From Baylisascaris procyonis (Eukaryota > Nematoda > Chromadorea > Rhabditida > Ascarididae): 64,000 nt of DNA. Positions within the stretch are counted from its first letter, which is position 1, and each line of letters starts with the position of its first letter. The notes beneath the pieces were generated by a model, which ran no database searches, had not been told where the DNA came from, and saw only the letters and a list, made by a program, of their open reading frames with translations. Positions 39,901-51,599 of this stretch are shown one piece after another. The stretch is taken from the NCBI GenBank assembly GCA_037389465.1, contig JAZARR010000152.1, positions 1,306,001-1,370,000 on the forward strand, given 5' to 3'. The translations under genes and the position numbers were made by a program.

Positions 39901-40813
39901 ATGAATCGATGTTTATTCTAATTGCTATAGAGGATTTCGAATTTTTTATTTTTTATTTTTATTTTTTTATATTTTTCAATTTCCTATGCTCTAAATTTAG
40001 AAAAAAAAAAGAACTTTTCCCACTTAAATCAAACGCAATAACTCTCTGGCTATGAAAAAAATTTTTTTATTAAATGAGCGATTTTTTCGTTAATCAATTC
40101 AGATGGAATTTTCAGAAAAAAATAATCATCCCATAGAAAAATATTTTATTCACCTATATTTAGAAAATTTCAGCGATAGAATTCACTTTCCCATACGATA
40201 TTTTTATGAGCAGAGAAATTATAAATAGATAATTATAAAAAAAGATAGCGAAATAATAAAAATAATCAAATAAATAATAAAATAATAAAAATAATCAAAT
40301 AAATAATAAAATAATAAAATAATAATAAATAATAAAAATTTTCACATTAATAAAAATTTTTCAGAAAATTTCAATTTATTTTCGTTGAAAATTTTCCCCC
40401 AAATTTCTAAATAGAAATTCAAGTTCAAAACTAACACCTTAGAAAATATTACAATTAAACTTTCTTACTACAAATATTTATTATTATAAATAATAGAATT
40501 ATTGATTGTCCAAAACTTTCTGACTACGAAAAAAAATTATTAATATTTATTAATTTATTGATATATATTTATTATTTATTATTTATTTATTAATATAAAT
40601 ATTATTTCAATGTAATAGTAATTCAGATGTCCAAAACCGCTGAGTTCATTTGCAAATTGGACGAGATGTTTCTATTGGAATGCGCTTCTCCGTGTTAAAG
40701 GAGGTTGCTATAAAATGCGTCTATTGCCTCGTAATGAACAACTTATTGAAATCGATACAACCGAATTAACTAAGCAATGCACAATGGACGAATGCCATAA
40801 TTTACCACCATAA
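37000..40813 (+). CDS. Type II membrane protein with thrombospondin type 1-like ectodomain (5 exons)
   Basis: Exons 37000-37266, 38157-38234, 38599-38727, 39396-39607 and 40627-40813; all GT/AG, phases agree, 290 aa. Residues 1-89 are a Pro/Thr/Ser/Ala/Met-rich tail with about six copies of an eight-residue PTPMASS-type repeat. Residues 90-115 are acidic (MTDDDEIFD). A basic stretch (RILIKNPRMK, 116-125) precedes one long hydrophobic segment (126-155), so by the positive-inside rule the tail is cytosolic and the C-terminus outside. The ectodomain begins with a TSP1 signature (C170, then WSEWSACSASC at 174-184), carries ten cysteines over exons 4 and 5, and has N-glycosylation motifs NLT and NWT. 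TSP1 modules usually bind matrix or guidance molecules; the ligand here is unknown. Intron 1 contains a 20-bp minisatellite. An AATAAA lies 112 nt after the stop. I do not recognise a named orthologue. Confidence 0.82.
37020..37168 (+). repeat. Coding 24-bp repeat encoding PTPMASS-type octapeptides
   Basis: About six imperfect copies containing cctatggctagttca encode an eight-residue unit in frame. The period is a multiple of three, as expected for a coding minisatellite. Point differences change single residues (for example MDSS, SPAP). Confidence 0.9.
37434..37970. repeat. 20-bp minisatellite, about 26.5 copies, in intron 1 of the TSP1-like gene
   Basis: The unit is acttggcccaaatttatgga. 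Variants cluster: four consecutive copies at about 37847-37920 share cccaggttt, and gacccaaat copies sit at both ends, indicating local amplification. The plus strand has no stop in any frame because 20 is not a multiple of three and no phase creates one. The minus strand has stops. Exon 1's frame stops before the array, so it is not an exon extension. Confidence 0.97.
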
Positions 40814-40924
40814 TATTCACATTCATTGTAATAATAATTTTAAATATTTAAAGTTATATTTTGCATTCATTTCAATGATTGTTAAAAAATGCACTAAGCA
40901 TTTATTGGCTACGGTATAATCTTT

Positions 40925-40930
40925 AATAAA
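40925..40930 (+). terminator. AATAAA polyadenylation signal of the TSP1-like gene
   Basis: A canonical hexamer 112 nt beyond the stop codon, followed by gccccctgaag. Confidence 0.6.
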
Positions 40931-41618
40931 GCCCCCTGAAGAAAATATCTTTCAACAAGTTATTGTAAGTTTTTATTGTAAGAGAGTTTCCCTTTCAAAT
41001 ATTCACTTCAAAACATTGGAAAATGATTTCATCAAGAATATTTACATGTCATTAAATACGATCGATTCTCGTAGTAAAATACAACAAATATGCAAATATG
41101 CAAATTTTATATGCAAATTTTTGAAAAAAAAGAAGTATATTATTTAATGGATTGAAAATATTTTCTCTTTTAAACGTTTAATAATATTAAAAATAGTAAT
41201 AATAATAATAAATCTAATAAATAAAAAAATAAATCTAATAAATTTAATAATAAATTTCTTTTAAACTTAAAAAATTAAATACAGGTGAAAACCTACAAGT
41301 TTCTAATGCTATATTAAAATGACTAAAATAATTTTAAAAAAATGCATAAAAACTCATCAATCGTCATATGAGTTTATTTCAAGCCGCAACTAATTTCCCC
41401 CTCCCCCCCTCCCCCTACTTATAAAATGATATAAATATACGCATGGAGTACCCTTTAAGTTCAAAATAAATAAACAAATAGAAACGATAAAAAAAATCAA
41501 TGATATAAAATTGATAATAAAATCATCATAGACGGAATTCTAAACCATCTTAAAAGTGCATCATAGACAAGAGCAAGCGTTGTACTTTGTACGCGCTCGA
41601 GCGGAAACGTTGCATCCT

Positions 41619-41712
41619 TCATGTTTTTAATACGTCCGGAAATGAGTTATCATCACGAATTGGCATATTCCCCATACGGGAAGCATTCTCTTCATCCGCT
41701 TGTAAATATTTA
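41619..41712 (-). CDS. Orphan exon-like segment, possible terminal exon
   Basis: In a GC-richer island, the minus strand has an acceptor-like TTTACAAG followed by 30 codons ending in TGA. The peptide is polar and protein-like (ADEENASRMGNMPIRDD). The acceptor could also be the second TTTACAAG 14 nt on. No partner exons were found between here and 45.2 kb, so it may be a last exon of a gene with a long intron, an alternative 3' exon of the secreted-protein gene, or chance. Confidence 0.25.
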
Positions 41713-42391
41713 CTTGTAAAGGTTAACTGAATTATTTATCATGCATATTTTAGATCATAAGTCTACCTACCTCTCCTTACCCATCGTATCGGGTAGTCCC
41801 ATTCCCCTTCCTTCCCTCCCCCCCCCCCTGAGAACGAAAGTTGATAGTGCGGAGTCTTAGTTGAATTACGCTTAGGTATACCTTGATTAACCTATAGAAA
41901 TTATTTAAATTAAATTTACTCACCTCTTCTTACCTCTCTCTCCCTCTTACTATTCTAAACAAGAGTAAAGCATTTCTTTACGTTCAAAATGCTGCCGATA
42001 TGTAATCCCATCCCAAATATCATATATCGTTATAAATCCTTAATTCTTTTTTTTAAATTACCTAATAAATTGAAGCATCCAAATAAATCGATGACTCTAT
42101 CGAATTGATCGAAGTGCTAATAAATTCGCTGATTTCAACAAATTTACAAAATTATATCGCATATATTATATTATTATATCGAAAAAAAGGAAGAAACAAC
42201 AATAAAATAAGATCTCAAATTTACATAAAAACTCCGAAAAATTTACATATTACCATATAATGATATGCAAAAAAAAAAGAAAAAACAAAAATACAAATAT
42301 AACAATCGACATATTTATTCATTGTTCATTATTAAAAATGGAAATTGAATGAATTAATGGGAAATTATGATATGTTGAATAATATACACAA

Positions 42392-42392
<1 letters not shown>

Positions 42393-42470
<78 letters not shown>
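42393..42470. repeat. (TA)n microsatellite
   Basis: A pure alternating TA tract of about 78 bp. Confidence 0.95.
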
Positions 42471-42472
<2 letters not shown>

Positions 42473-42659
42473 ACAATCAACAAATTAAATTACTTTAAAA
42501 TAAAATAGTGCATATCACAGACGAATAGATGAATATAGAAGGATTATTAAAGGTATAATATAAGCCACCTAGTCATATCAATCAATAATTCAACCATCCT
42601 ATTGCACATGAAAAAATCATCGGTTTTTCTTTATCACTAACCTAATCAATAACAAATAG

Positions 42660-43372
42660 TATCGACGGTCCAAAAACATCTGAAATCTGATCCAAAGATA
42701 TCTGAAGTCTGACCCAAAGATATCTGAAGTCTGACCCAAAGATATCTGAAGTCTGACCCAAAGATATCTGAAGTCTGACCCAAAGACACCTGAGGTCTGA
42801 TCCAAAGACATCTGAAGTCTGATCCAAAGATGTCTGAAGTCTGACCCAAAGATATCTGAAGTCTGACCCAAGGATATCTGAAGTCTGACCCAAAAGTATC
42901 TGAAGTCTGACCCAAAGATATCTAAAGTCTGACCCAAAGGTATCTGAAGTCCGATCCAAGGATATCTGAAGTCTGATCCAAAGATATCTGAAGTCTGACC
43001 CAAAGGTATCTGAAGTCTGACCCAAAGATATCTAAAGTCTGACCCAAAGGTATCTGAAGTCCGATCCAAAGATATCTGAAGTCTGACCCAAAGATATCTG
43101 AAGTCCGATCCAAAGATATCTGAAGTCTGACCCAAAGATATCTAAAGTCTCACCCAAAGGTATCTGAAGTCCGATCCAAGGATATCTGAAGTCTGATCCA
43201 AAGATATCTGAAGTCTGACCCAAAGGTATCTGAAGTCTGACCCAAAGATATCTAAAGTCTGACCCAAAGGTATCTGAAGTCCGATCCAAAGATATCTGAA
43301 GTCTGACCCAAAGATATCTGAAGTCCGATCCAAAGATATCTGAAGTCTGACCCAAAGATATCTGAAGTCTAC
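42660..43372. repeat. 22-bp minisatellite, about 32 copies
   Basis: The period is 22 bp with core gtctgacccaaagatatc. Unit variants (gtccgatcc, aaggtatc, tctaaag) are arranged in a longer repeated pattern, so blocks of several units were duplicated together. For example, the order seen at about 42900-43090 recurs at about 43120-43310. The minus strand is open in all three frames; the plus strand carries TGA in every unit. Confidence 0.97.
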
Positions 43373-45107
43373 TTCTGAGTAACAACTGCTTACTTTATGC
43401 AAAAATCGAAGAAGTTGGGATAGGAATGTTTTTGCGGTGTGGTACTTTAAATTTATGCAAGAGTTGCGTATATATTATGTGAAGTAGAGCGGGGAGAGGG
43501 GAAAGTGATTTATGGTACCATAAACAAAAGATTACAGATTCCCCCTTATGTATGATTAAATTTGAGAATATTTTAGGTTTTTTTTAAGACTTATTTCTCC
43601 AATGAGACATTTTGTCGCATAGATAGAATAAATAATAAAAATACAGAATAAATAATAAAAATATAGAATAAAGAATAAAAATACAGATAAATAATAAAAA
43701 TATAGAATAAATAATAAAAATATGTAATTCTCTCTTCATTGCTTCGTGTTCGATTATGGGTTTTTCTTTTTTTTGTAAATTTTTCATTGAATGATTTATT
43801 TTCATAGAAGACAAAAAAAAAGGTGGAATTCTACGGCAGAGATGAGCACAATATGTGCTTTTTTGGTAATTCCCCTAATAGACCGACGGTCGAATAGATC
43901 ATTTAAAATATTTACGAAAACATCAAAAAATATCTAAACATTGTACACGCTTCTTCTTAAGTGATCAACCGATTTCTCAATTAAAATATCGTCATGAAAA
44001 TTATTCAATGGATATTTTAACGAAAGAAAGTGATTTACATATTTCACAAAACGTTTCAATGCCAATATTAGCATATTAGAAAACAATTAGACGAAAGAAA
44101 ATGATAGGAGAGGTATGATGTAGATTATACCAATTATCTCACAGACATCTCACAGACATCCCACAGACGGACAGACAGACACATACACATGGACACGACT
44201 TTGCTATAAAGCGTTTCTTCAAAATTCAACAATAAATAAATAAAAATAAATAATCACGAGTCATGGGTCATTTTGAATGTTCACTGAATATTCAAAACGT
44301 TTTCAACATTTACATATTAAACATTTTTAATTGGAGAATAAAGAAAAGAAAAAAAAGGCGACAATTATGAAATAGGACCGTTAATCAGCATATTAAAACC
44401 GGAAACCCCTTCCCCTCACTCTCTATTTTCGAAGATTTTTTTTTTAAATAATTCATTACGAAAAATAAAATCTATTTTTTATCAATTATGAGAGAGACAA
44501 TTATAAATAACAAAAAACTGACCTAAATTTTCTTCTATAGAAATTTTCATGAAAACATCTCAACAATTAGTGAAAAAAAAATAAACTTGAGCATAAATTA
44601 ACTCCCAAATAATAAACTAATTTATGCATAATTAATAAAAAGAAAATTTACAAAAACTTCGAAAATAAACGAAAAAAAAATCCCACTTTATATATTACCG
44701 ATGATTAACGTCAACGTTTAGTGTAGCCATAAATAGAGAACATTACAAGAGAATTGCTGCCTATTGCATCGATATTTATCGTAATTATCAGCTAATAAAT
44801 CACTTCGAGACCTGAGGTAGATAGTTATTTATTGCAAGCCAATAAGCACTTATGATCTTCTCTAAGGTGGTCGATCAAAAATTTTGGCGCGCACACAGCG
44901 TTTAAAATATTGCTTGTTGAATTGTCACAAATATAGATCACATTGATTGGCGTTGCAATTTTTGTTACTAAGAGGTCAAATATTAGGCGACAACGTAATA
45001 CCTAAAAACTTAATGAACAAATTAACTGCAGCCGGTTGTCAAAAAATATTTCCCATTTCAGCGCCCAAACTCCAGCATAACACTCGCTATTGTTTGTAGC
45101 GAAATGT

Positions 45108-45277
45108 ACAGCCGGCTGCGTTTTCTTCATTATCGAGATTATGCAAACGAGAGCAAGTTGCGCACTAATAGTAATATTCGTATGATTTGTATCGAACTTT
45201 ATCTGACTGCATGCACAGCTGGCTGCATTTTCTTAATTTTAGAGAAGATTTAAATACGGGATAAGTTGCGTACTAAT
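45108..45277. repeat. About 107-bp imperfect tandem duplication
   Basis: acagccggctgcgttttctt at 45108 and acagctggctgcattttctt at 45215 start two diverged copies, each ending with agttgcg-actaat. The second copy ends 14 bp short of the stop codon of the secreted-protein gene and so lies in its likely 3' UTR. Confidence 0.7.
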
Positions 45278-45290
45278 TTGCAAACATCGA

Positions 45291-47479
45291 TTAGCAACCA
45301 CAACTACATCGTTGCTTTGTAAGCACATAAACATCGTCATCGAAAATAAAATGACGCCCATAATTGGCCACTGTATGTGAATCACTTGTCCCATATACGA
45401 CATATTCCATTTGGCGATTTGGCCAATCGCTATCACCCAAAAATTCATATTCATCATTTTCGATATAAACGGCCGGTACGTGCTTATTTAAACCCGAATA
45501 GAGGACTGTACCCAAGTCGACATCCCTTACTTTCACCCATGAGAATCTGCAGATCAGCATTAATTATTGAACGATAATATTCGAAAATCTAAGACGGTGA
45601 TCCATCAAAAAACTTTAATTGTAACAATATTACTGAAAAATGCTTAAAAATGGTGATGCTTTTAATATTTGAATTTCAATAATTTGGTATTTGAATTTAA
45701 TAATGGTAAATAATTATGGTATTTTCAATATACTTGAAATAATGAAAAAAAAATATTCTCAATGAAAATAATTAATCGTTTTTAGAAAAATAATTTAAAA
45801 AACTTGAAAGAAATAAAATAGAAATTACAGAATGGAATTTGAAACATAAAATGAAAAAAAAATTCCTAAGCAAATATATGAGAAATTATTAAAGAAAAAA
45901 ACTTTTTTGCCATTTTTTTTTTTTGCTTCTCTATATAAATTTGACTATGACGAGAATGAAAAAAAGGAAGGAAGGAATTTTCAGAAAAAATGCCATACGA
46001 TTGATCAATAAAAATAATTATAGAAAATCTCAACAAATTGATCGAAATTATAAGTTGCTACTTATTTATTTCTCAAATCTTTATCGAATCTTTTAAAAAA
46101 AAATTTAAAAAAAGGATAAAAATAGCAATAATTCCCAGGAAAAAAAGCTTCCCATGAAAATTATTTCAAGAGACAAAAAATAGTAATAATTTCTTTATTA
46201 GAAAGTTTATTGCGAAAAAAAAAATAAATAAATAAAAAATAAAAAATAAAAACTTATTTACCTAAATCCATTTGTATCGGGTGCACCTGAATATTTGAGA
46301 ACACGAAAACCTTTCGCCAATTCTGGATGATTGTTTGTTTTGACCGTATGATTATGAATAAATACGGCTTGAATTTTACCATTTTCTTCCCATGCTCGAC
46401 CCCAAACACCAATCTTATCCGAATCTGGAATCCTGCAATCATGAAGTAATACAATTAGCCGAATCGTTGACCATATATCGATTAAATTTCCATATTCACC
46501 TATTTATATTTATCTATATTTACTTTTTATAGTGATTTTCATTAATTCTAATTACTATTTACCAACTGCTCTTACCTTCAACATAGTTTTTTTTCCCAAG
46601 ATTTTCCACTTCCCAATTTTGCATATTTTTATTAAGTTTTTTTTTTTCAAAATTTTCCACTTCCTAATTTTGCATATTTTTAAGTTTCTTTCCAAAATTT
46701 TTCACTCCCTAATTTTGCATATTTTTATTATTCCATTCACGCTATCTAATTTCCAAGTGTTGCTATCGACTATGAAAATAGCCATATATTAATAGCATTC
46801 TTTTCTTTTTTGTTCTCGCCCACATCCTCCTTCATTTCCTCTTTCAAACTTAATGGCAGTTAAAATACGCATACATTACTGCGTTTTTTTTCTATTAGTG
46901 GAAGCCGGCTGGTGGCAGCAAACGAACTGGAAAAGCGCGTATCGTGCCAGCTTTTCTGGCGCGTTTTTCTACTTGTAATGTTCTGTTGGGCAAGAAACCA
47001 AATTAGTGATTGCTATGCTGAAATTTCTTAAATATGACCTTTTGACCCTACGGATCACGTCATAGCGAATTAAGTAATCGCACTCGCAGATCGTTTTTTA
47101 TTATCATACGATTAGATTAAACTATTAAATTATCTCTACTATTAAGTTTACAAAAAAAAAAAGCGCGTAACGTGCCAACTACCCTGGCGCGCTTTGCTTA
47201 ATATTATTCCCCTAAATTAGTCTACGCATCTTTAGACTCTTTTTTTTTAATTCGTTGTAGAGCTTCTTGTTTGAAAGAAAAAAACAAGCAAAGAAAAAAG
47301 AGGAACAAACCAAAGTGCTACTGCCATATCATAAGTTTTTCCATCAAATTTCATTGCCCTGCCAAATGGACGTATCGCATCTTTTGGCATTGGATCACCA
47401 TTATGTACTGGTGTATAGTATCGTGCATCCACATAGTTACTTTGCTGTAACGTTCAAAATATTCGTCTAACATTCCACT

Positions 47480-47532
<53 letters not shown>

Positions 47533-48668
47533 ATCCTTACTTGCATTAGGCATTTGTGATTGGCTAGGCTAGGCCAATTATACGATTAAATGCTAAGCAT
47601 AAGATTCGAACGTAGCCTTTCGGTCCCCCCACCCCCCAGGGAGTATTTCTAAACGAGAGCATTTTATAGCAAAGCAAAGAATTCCCCATGTTTATGTGTC
47701 GTTTAGATTTTATAAGTGCTTAGAGTTACTTTTAGCAAAAAAAAAGAACTAACACAATAAGATCTATGGAATTTAATTTTCTATATAAATGAAAAAGATG
47801 TAATATGAAAAATAGAGAAATTTGATGAAAAAAAAATATTTTTTTAAAGTAAATTTTCTCTTGACTTATAAATGATATATCGACGAAATTATTCTAGTAA
47901 TGAATTATTGATCGAATCATTATCGATCATTGAACTGAATTCAGTGATTGCTTGCCCAAAAAAAGAAAAAATCGATTCCGATCACAATGTAAGTCGGAAT
48001 TTTGCTGCTATGATGAGAGAAAAAAATCTAGTTTTTTTCATGCTTTCCACATAACCGGTTCATATATTTGTCATTGAAGCGCCGACTGAGAACAACTCAA
48101 ATAGGCAACAACATAAGTTGCTCAAATACATGACTGGAACAAGTTTATTTATGTTCTCGGGAAGAATTGTGGGAAAAAAAGAAGAAAGAAATACCAATCC
48201 CGGGGAAAATTCCCAGGCAATTTAGATTACTTATGTTCACGGGAAAAATTGTGAGGAAAAAAAAAAGAAGAAAGAAATAGCAATTCCAAGGGAATTTTCT
48301 GAACAATTCTACCCAATAAATGCATCAACATTATTGCTGTCATAATTATCATGTATAGAGTTTTGAAAAAAAAAATACACTAGCAATATTCATCGAATAA
48401 TATTACCTTGACAACTGATAACTCCTCTCTCAACCTCATAAAATGACATCTAAATTTGCATAAATAAATAACCAATAAATTTGCATAGATTAATTAATAT
48501 AATAAATAAAAAAATTAAAAAAAGTAATTTTAATAATGTAATATTGAAGAATTAAATACTTACATATGTAGCAGCACGTTCAGTTCGTACAAATTCGAGA
48601 ATTTTTTGTGAATCAGCTGAATTCAGAAAAAATAATAAAATAAGTTGTTGTATGTGTCGTAAGATCAT
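45291..48668 (-). CDS. Secreted protein of unassigned family (4 exons, 221 aa)
   Basis: Exons 48668-48564, 47444-47311, 46432-46262 and 45546-45291; all GT/AG borders and matching phases. The first exon encodes a signal peptide (residues 1 to about 18: MILRHIQQLILLFFLNSA), so the product should enter the secretory pathway. The mature part seems to hold two related halves of about 70-80 residues: GDPMPKDAIRPFGRAM through RVLKYSG, and FSWVKVRDVDLGTVLYSG through FDDDVYVLTK. It is rich in Gly, Asp, Tyr and Trp and has no cysteine except a terminal CSCGC. A distant resemblance to DM9/DUF3421-type repeats crossed my mind but key residues do not clearly align, so no function is assigned. Intron 2 (46433-47310) holds two conserved hairpins and a triplicated AT-rich repeat. 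Confidence 0.75.
46597..46731. repeat. Three tandem 45-50-bp AT-rich copies in intron 2
   Basis: The phrase ttccacttcc-aattttgcat recurs three times with variable spacers. Confidence 0.8.
46943..46963. repeat. Hairpin element copy 1
   Basis: CGTGCCAG, loop CTTTT, CTGGCGCG: an 8-bp stem with one G-T pair, flanked upstream by aaaagcg. It lies in intron 2 of the secreted-protein gene. Confidence 0.75.
47171..47191. repeat. Hairpin element copy 2
   Basis: CGTGCCA, loop ACTACCC, TGGCGCG: the same stem as copy 1 with a different loop. An alternative outer pairing is AAAGCGCG with CGCGCTTT (about 47160-47195). Confidence 0.75.
47483..47532. repeat. (TA)n microsatellite
   Basis: An alternating TA tract with one tac interruption, just upstream of exon 2 of the secreted-protein gene. 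Confidence 0.95.
48144..48310. repeat. About 82-bp imperfect tandem duplication
   Basis: tatgttctcggga-gaattgtg and tatgttcacggga-aaattgtg start two copies 82 bp apart, each continuing through a gaagaaagaaat purine tract. It lies in intron 1 of the secreted-protein gene. Confidence 0.8.
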
Positions 48669-51497
48669 CGTTGCAAATATGTCAATGATATAAGAGGCAA
48701 TGAGCAATAAAAGTCGATCAATTTCAGCGACCTTTCACGCTTCGTTGAACTTATCAATATCACACCTGAAAATATTTTCTACACACCTTGGATATTATAC
48801 AACTAGAATTTATAAATTATTTTATAATATTAGAATAAAATATAATTAAATATTATATTTAATAATGCGCCATATAAAATATTTTGTCGACAATGAAATA
48901 AAAATAAATATGTAACTTAGTGCTTTGAATTTTGTAAAAAGTTTTGCTCTCTTTTTTTTGCTTGCAAAAATTTAAAAAAAAATTTCAAAATCATATAAAA
49001 CTAAAGCATTCACTCTTTAATAAATTGCAATAGAAAATCAATAATGCATTCGGTAGATCATAAGCTATTTTCAACAAATAAATAAATAAATAAATAAATA
49101 AATAAAATTAAGAAAACCGCAATAGGAAATTAAACGAACGAATTGTTGAAGCAGATCGTTAGGTAGTATGCGTGGTTAGTAGATTCAGAGAGGCTCCGAG
49201 AGTAAACATTAACGGTCGACACACATAAGCAAACGGAAATCCACCCAAAAATATGTCGGTGAAGATCAAAAACCAACAGGTAACTCCCACTTGCGGATTC
49301 ATATTGCCGATCCTTTTCGTTCACTAGCGCATTCATTGCTTACCTATTTCCGCTAACCTATCGACGTCCAACATTCAGAATTTTCTGACTTACAATATTT
49401 AAATTTTTTATTTATTTTTTTGTAATTTATGATGGCGAAATTTTTAAATTTCCAAATATTTTCTCTCTAATCTGTCAACATAAATGTTTATTTTTTTATT
49501 TTTTTCGGCGAAAAAATTGCTAAAAATTTAAAATTTAAAATTTAAAAATTTGTCGATCTTGTAATCACTTCTAATTTCATACGAAAAGGTTGTCGTTTAT
49601 CTGTCTTTGATAGGTGATACGATGAAATTAATTTTTCTAGATTTAACGAGTAGATTATCAGGATATTTCTGCGTATTCATTCATAGAAGTTTTTTTTTTT
49701 TCACTACGTTTATATTGTCGTCATTAAAGAGATTTAAAAATCATCCTTAATTTTTGGTGAAATTCACTCAACTATTTATAAATAATTTCTATAAAATAAA
49801 TAAAGATATATTTAACTTTATTATAAAATAAAATATAGATTTACTAATAGAAAATAAATATTTAATTTTATTGGAATAGTATAGATTTAAGAATATGAAC
49901 ACGAAATTTTCATTACTAAAATCAAACAAAGGGAATCAATAATTTTTATATTTGTACAGGTGTGTTTGTGCAGGAGACAATTGAAAGTGCCATTTCTATT
50001 AAAAAATATTTATGATCGAACTAATAATCGCTGACACTCGTTATGACGTACAAAATTTTATGGTAGCAAATATTTTTTAGTCGATTTTTTTGAATTAAAT
50101 ATTTTATTTATGCAAATTTATGCATAAATGAAATTAAAATTATTAATGTGCAATCATATTTTATTAATCAATATTAATATTTAAATTTTTATTTACTTAC
50201 TAATTAATATTTAACATCATTAATTAATATTTAAATTAACTAAATTATGTTTTGTTTTATTTCTTTACTATTTTCGAATTGCATTTAAAAAATAAACAAC
50301 AAAAAAAAAGACATCTGAAAACGCATAATAGACTTTACTTCATATAGCAATAGTAAAAGAGTTAATTATAATCATATATTAAAATATAATAAAAAAGTTA
50401 AATAAATATATAAATTATTTATTCATCAACGATGTGTTTTACATTTATTAGTTTATTTACTTAATTTCTATAGTTACTCATACCTATGCTTTTCCATTCC
50501 TCTTTTTTTTCAGACTTATTTTACAGACTCATAAACTAGTTTATCTTGTTATAAAGAAACGTGATCAATAATGAAGCGCTATTTGAAGGCCATGTAAATA
50601 TTAACATTTGACAACTATTTCATATCCATTTTGCATTGCATAAAAATCACCACAATATCACTATAGTAACATAAAAGAAGATGAAAACTGATGACGACTT
50701 ATAATGACTAAATTTAAATAATAATTTATATAAAAGAATTTCGAATATTTAAATAGTCTGAATTAACATATCTATAGCGCCAATAAATCTTTGGCCAATA
50801 AACCTCTGTTTGAATTGAAAAATTGAATGCAATTTTTAGAATTATATAGCGAATTTAAAAGGAAATCTAAGATAAACATAAATTGAAAGCAACAATAATG
50901 CTTTGAGAAATGCTTTAAGAAATGAATCAATTCGTATTATTTATATTCAACAAATTTAAAAAAAAAAATTTTTTTTTTGATGCGAAATATAATTTTCGCT
51001 GATGATTTCCAAATAAAAGCAATGAGAATGAAAGAGAGATTATTTAGAGAATTTATTGCAAAAAAAAATCAACTGATTGATAATACGGCAGATTTTTCTA
51101 AATTATGCAAAAAAAAAAAAAAAATGAATCAATAATTTAGATGCATAAATTATGCAAATTTCTTTTAGAATATTATTGAGATTATATGCTCAAAGATCTC
51201 ACACACACAAAAAAATTTACATATTTAAAAAAAATTTACATATTCATTGAGATAATTAATGCAAACGCTATCTAAATGTCGTTATTTCAATAGAGTGCTG
51301 CTACCAAATGTTGGCGTATTGCTTTGATAGAAGGCGTTTTTTTTGTTCCGCAAAAATTTCATTCGTCGCCGTTTTCTTTCATTAAATGAATAGCGATTGC
51401 AATTGCGAATAGGGTCCTACAAAGAAATATAGAAAAAAAAAGATAAACGCAATGCCGCAAAATAAATAGACTCTCATTTATTTTCGATTTCCATTTA

Positions 51498-51505
51498 TTC
51501 TATTC

Positions 51506-51594
<89 letters not shown>

Positions 51595-51599
51595 TAGAA
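51498..51599. repeat. (TA)n tract inside an 11-bp unique inverted repeat
   Basis: TTCTATTCATA on the left and TATGAATAGAA on the right enclose about 80 bp of TA, so the whole 102-bp block is nearly a perfect palindrome. One tac step breaks the symmetry. Confidence 0.9.

Larger units (their letters stand above)
40931..45290. other. Convergent intergenic region
   Basis: This region lies between the 3' ends of the TSP1-like gene (plus) and the secreted-protein gene (minus). It contains (TA)n at 42393-42470, a 22-bp minisatellite at 42660-43372, (AATA)-type low complexity at about 43620-43720, poly(C) near 41820 and one exon-like patch at 41619-41712. No complete gene is seen. Confidence 0.5.

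Noticed and set aside
42617..43402. Long minus-strand ORFs (up to 172 aa) with an SDFRYLWVRLQ cycle
   Set aside because: Produced by the 22-bp minisatellite; no exon borders or start context support a gene.
47590..47630. GTTCGAATC on the minus strand, suggesting a tRNA gene
   Set aside because: The five bases on each side do not pair and no cloverleaf can be drawn.
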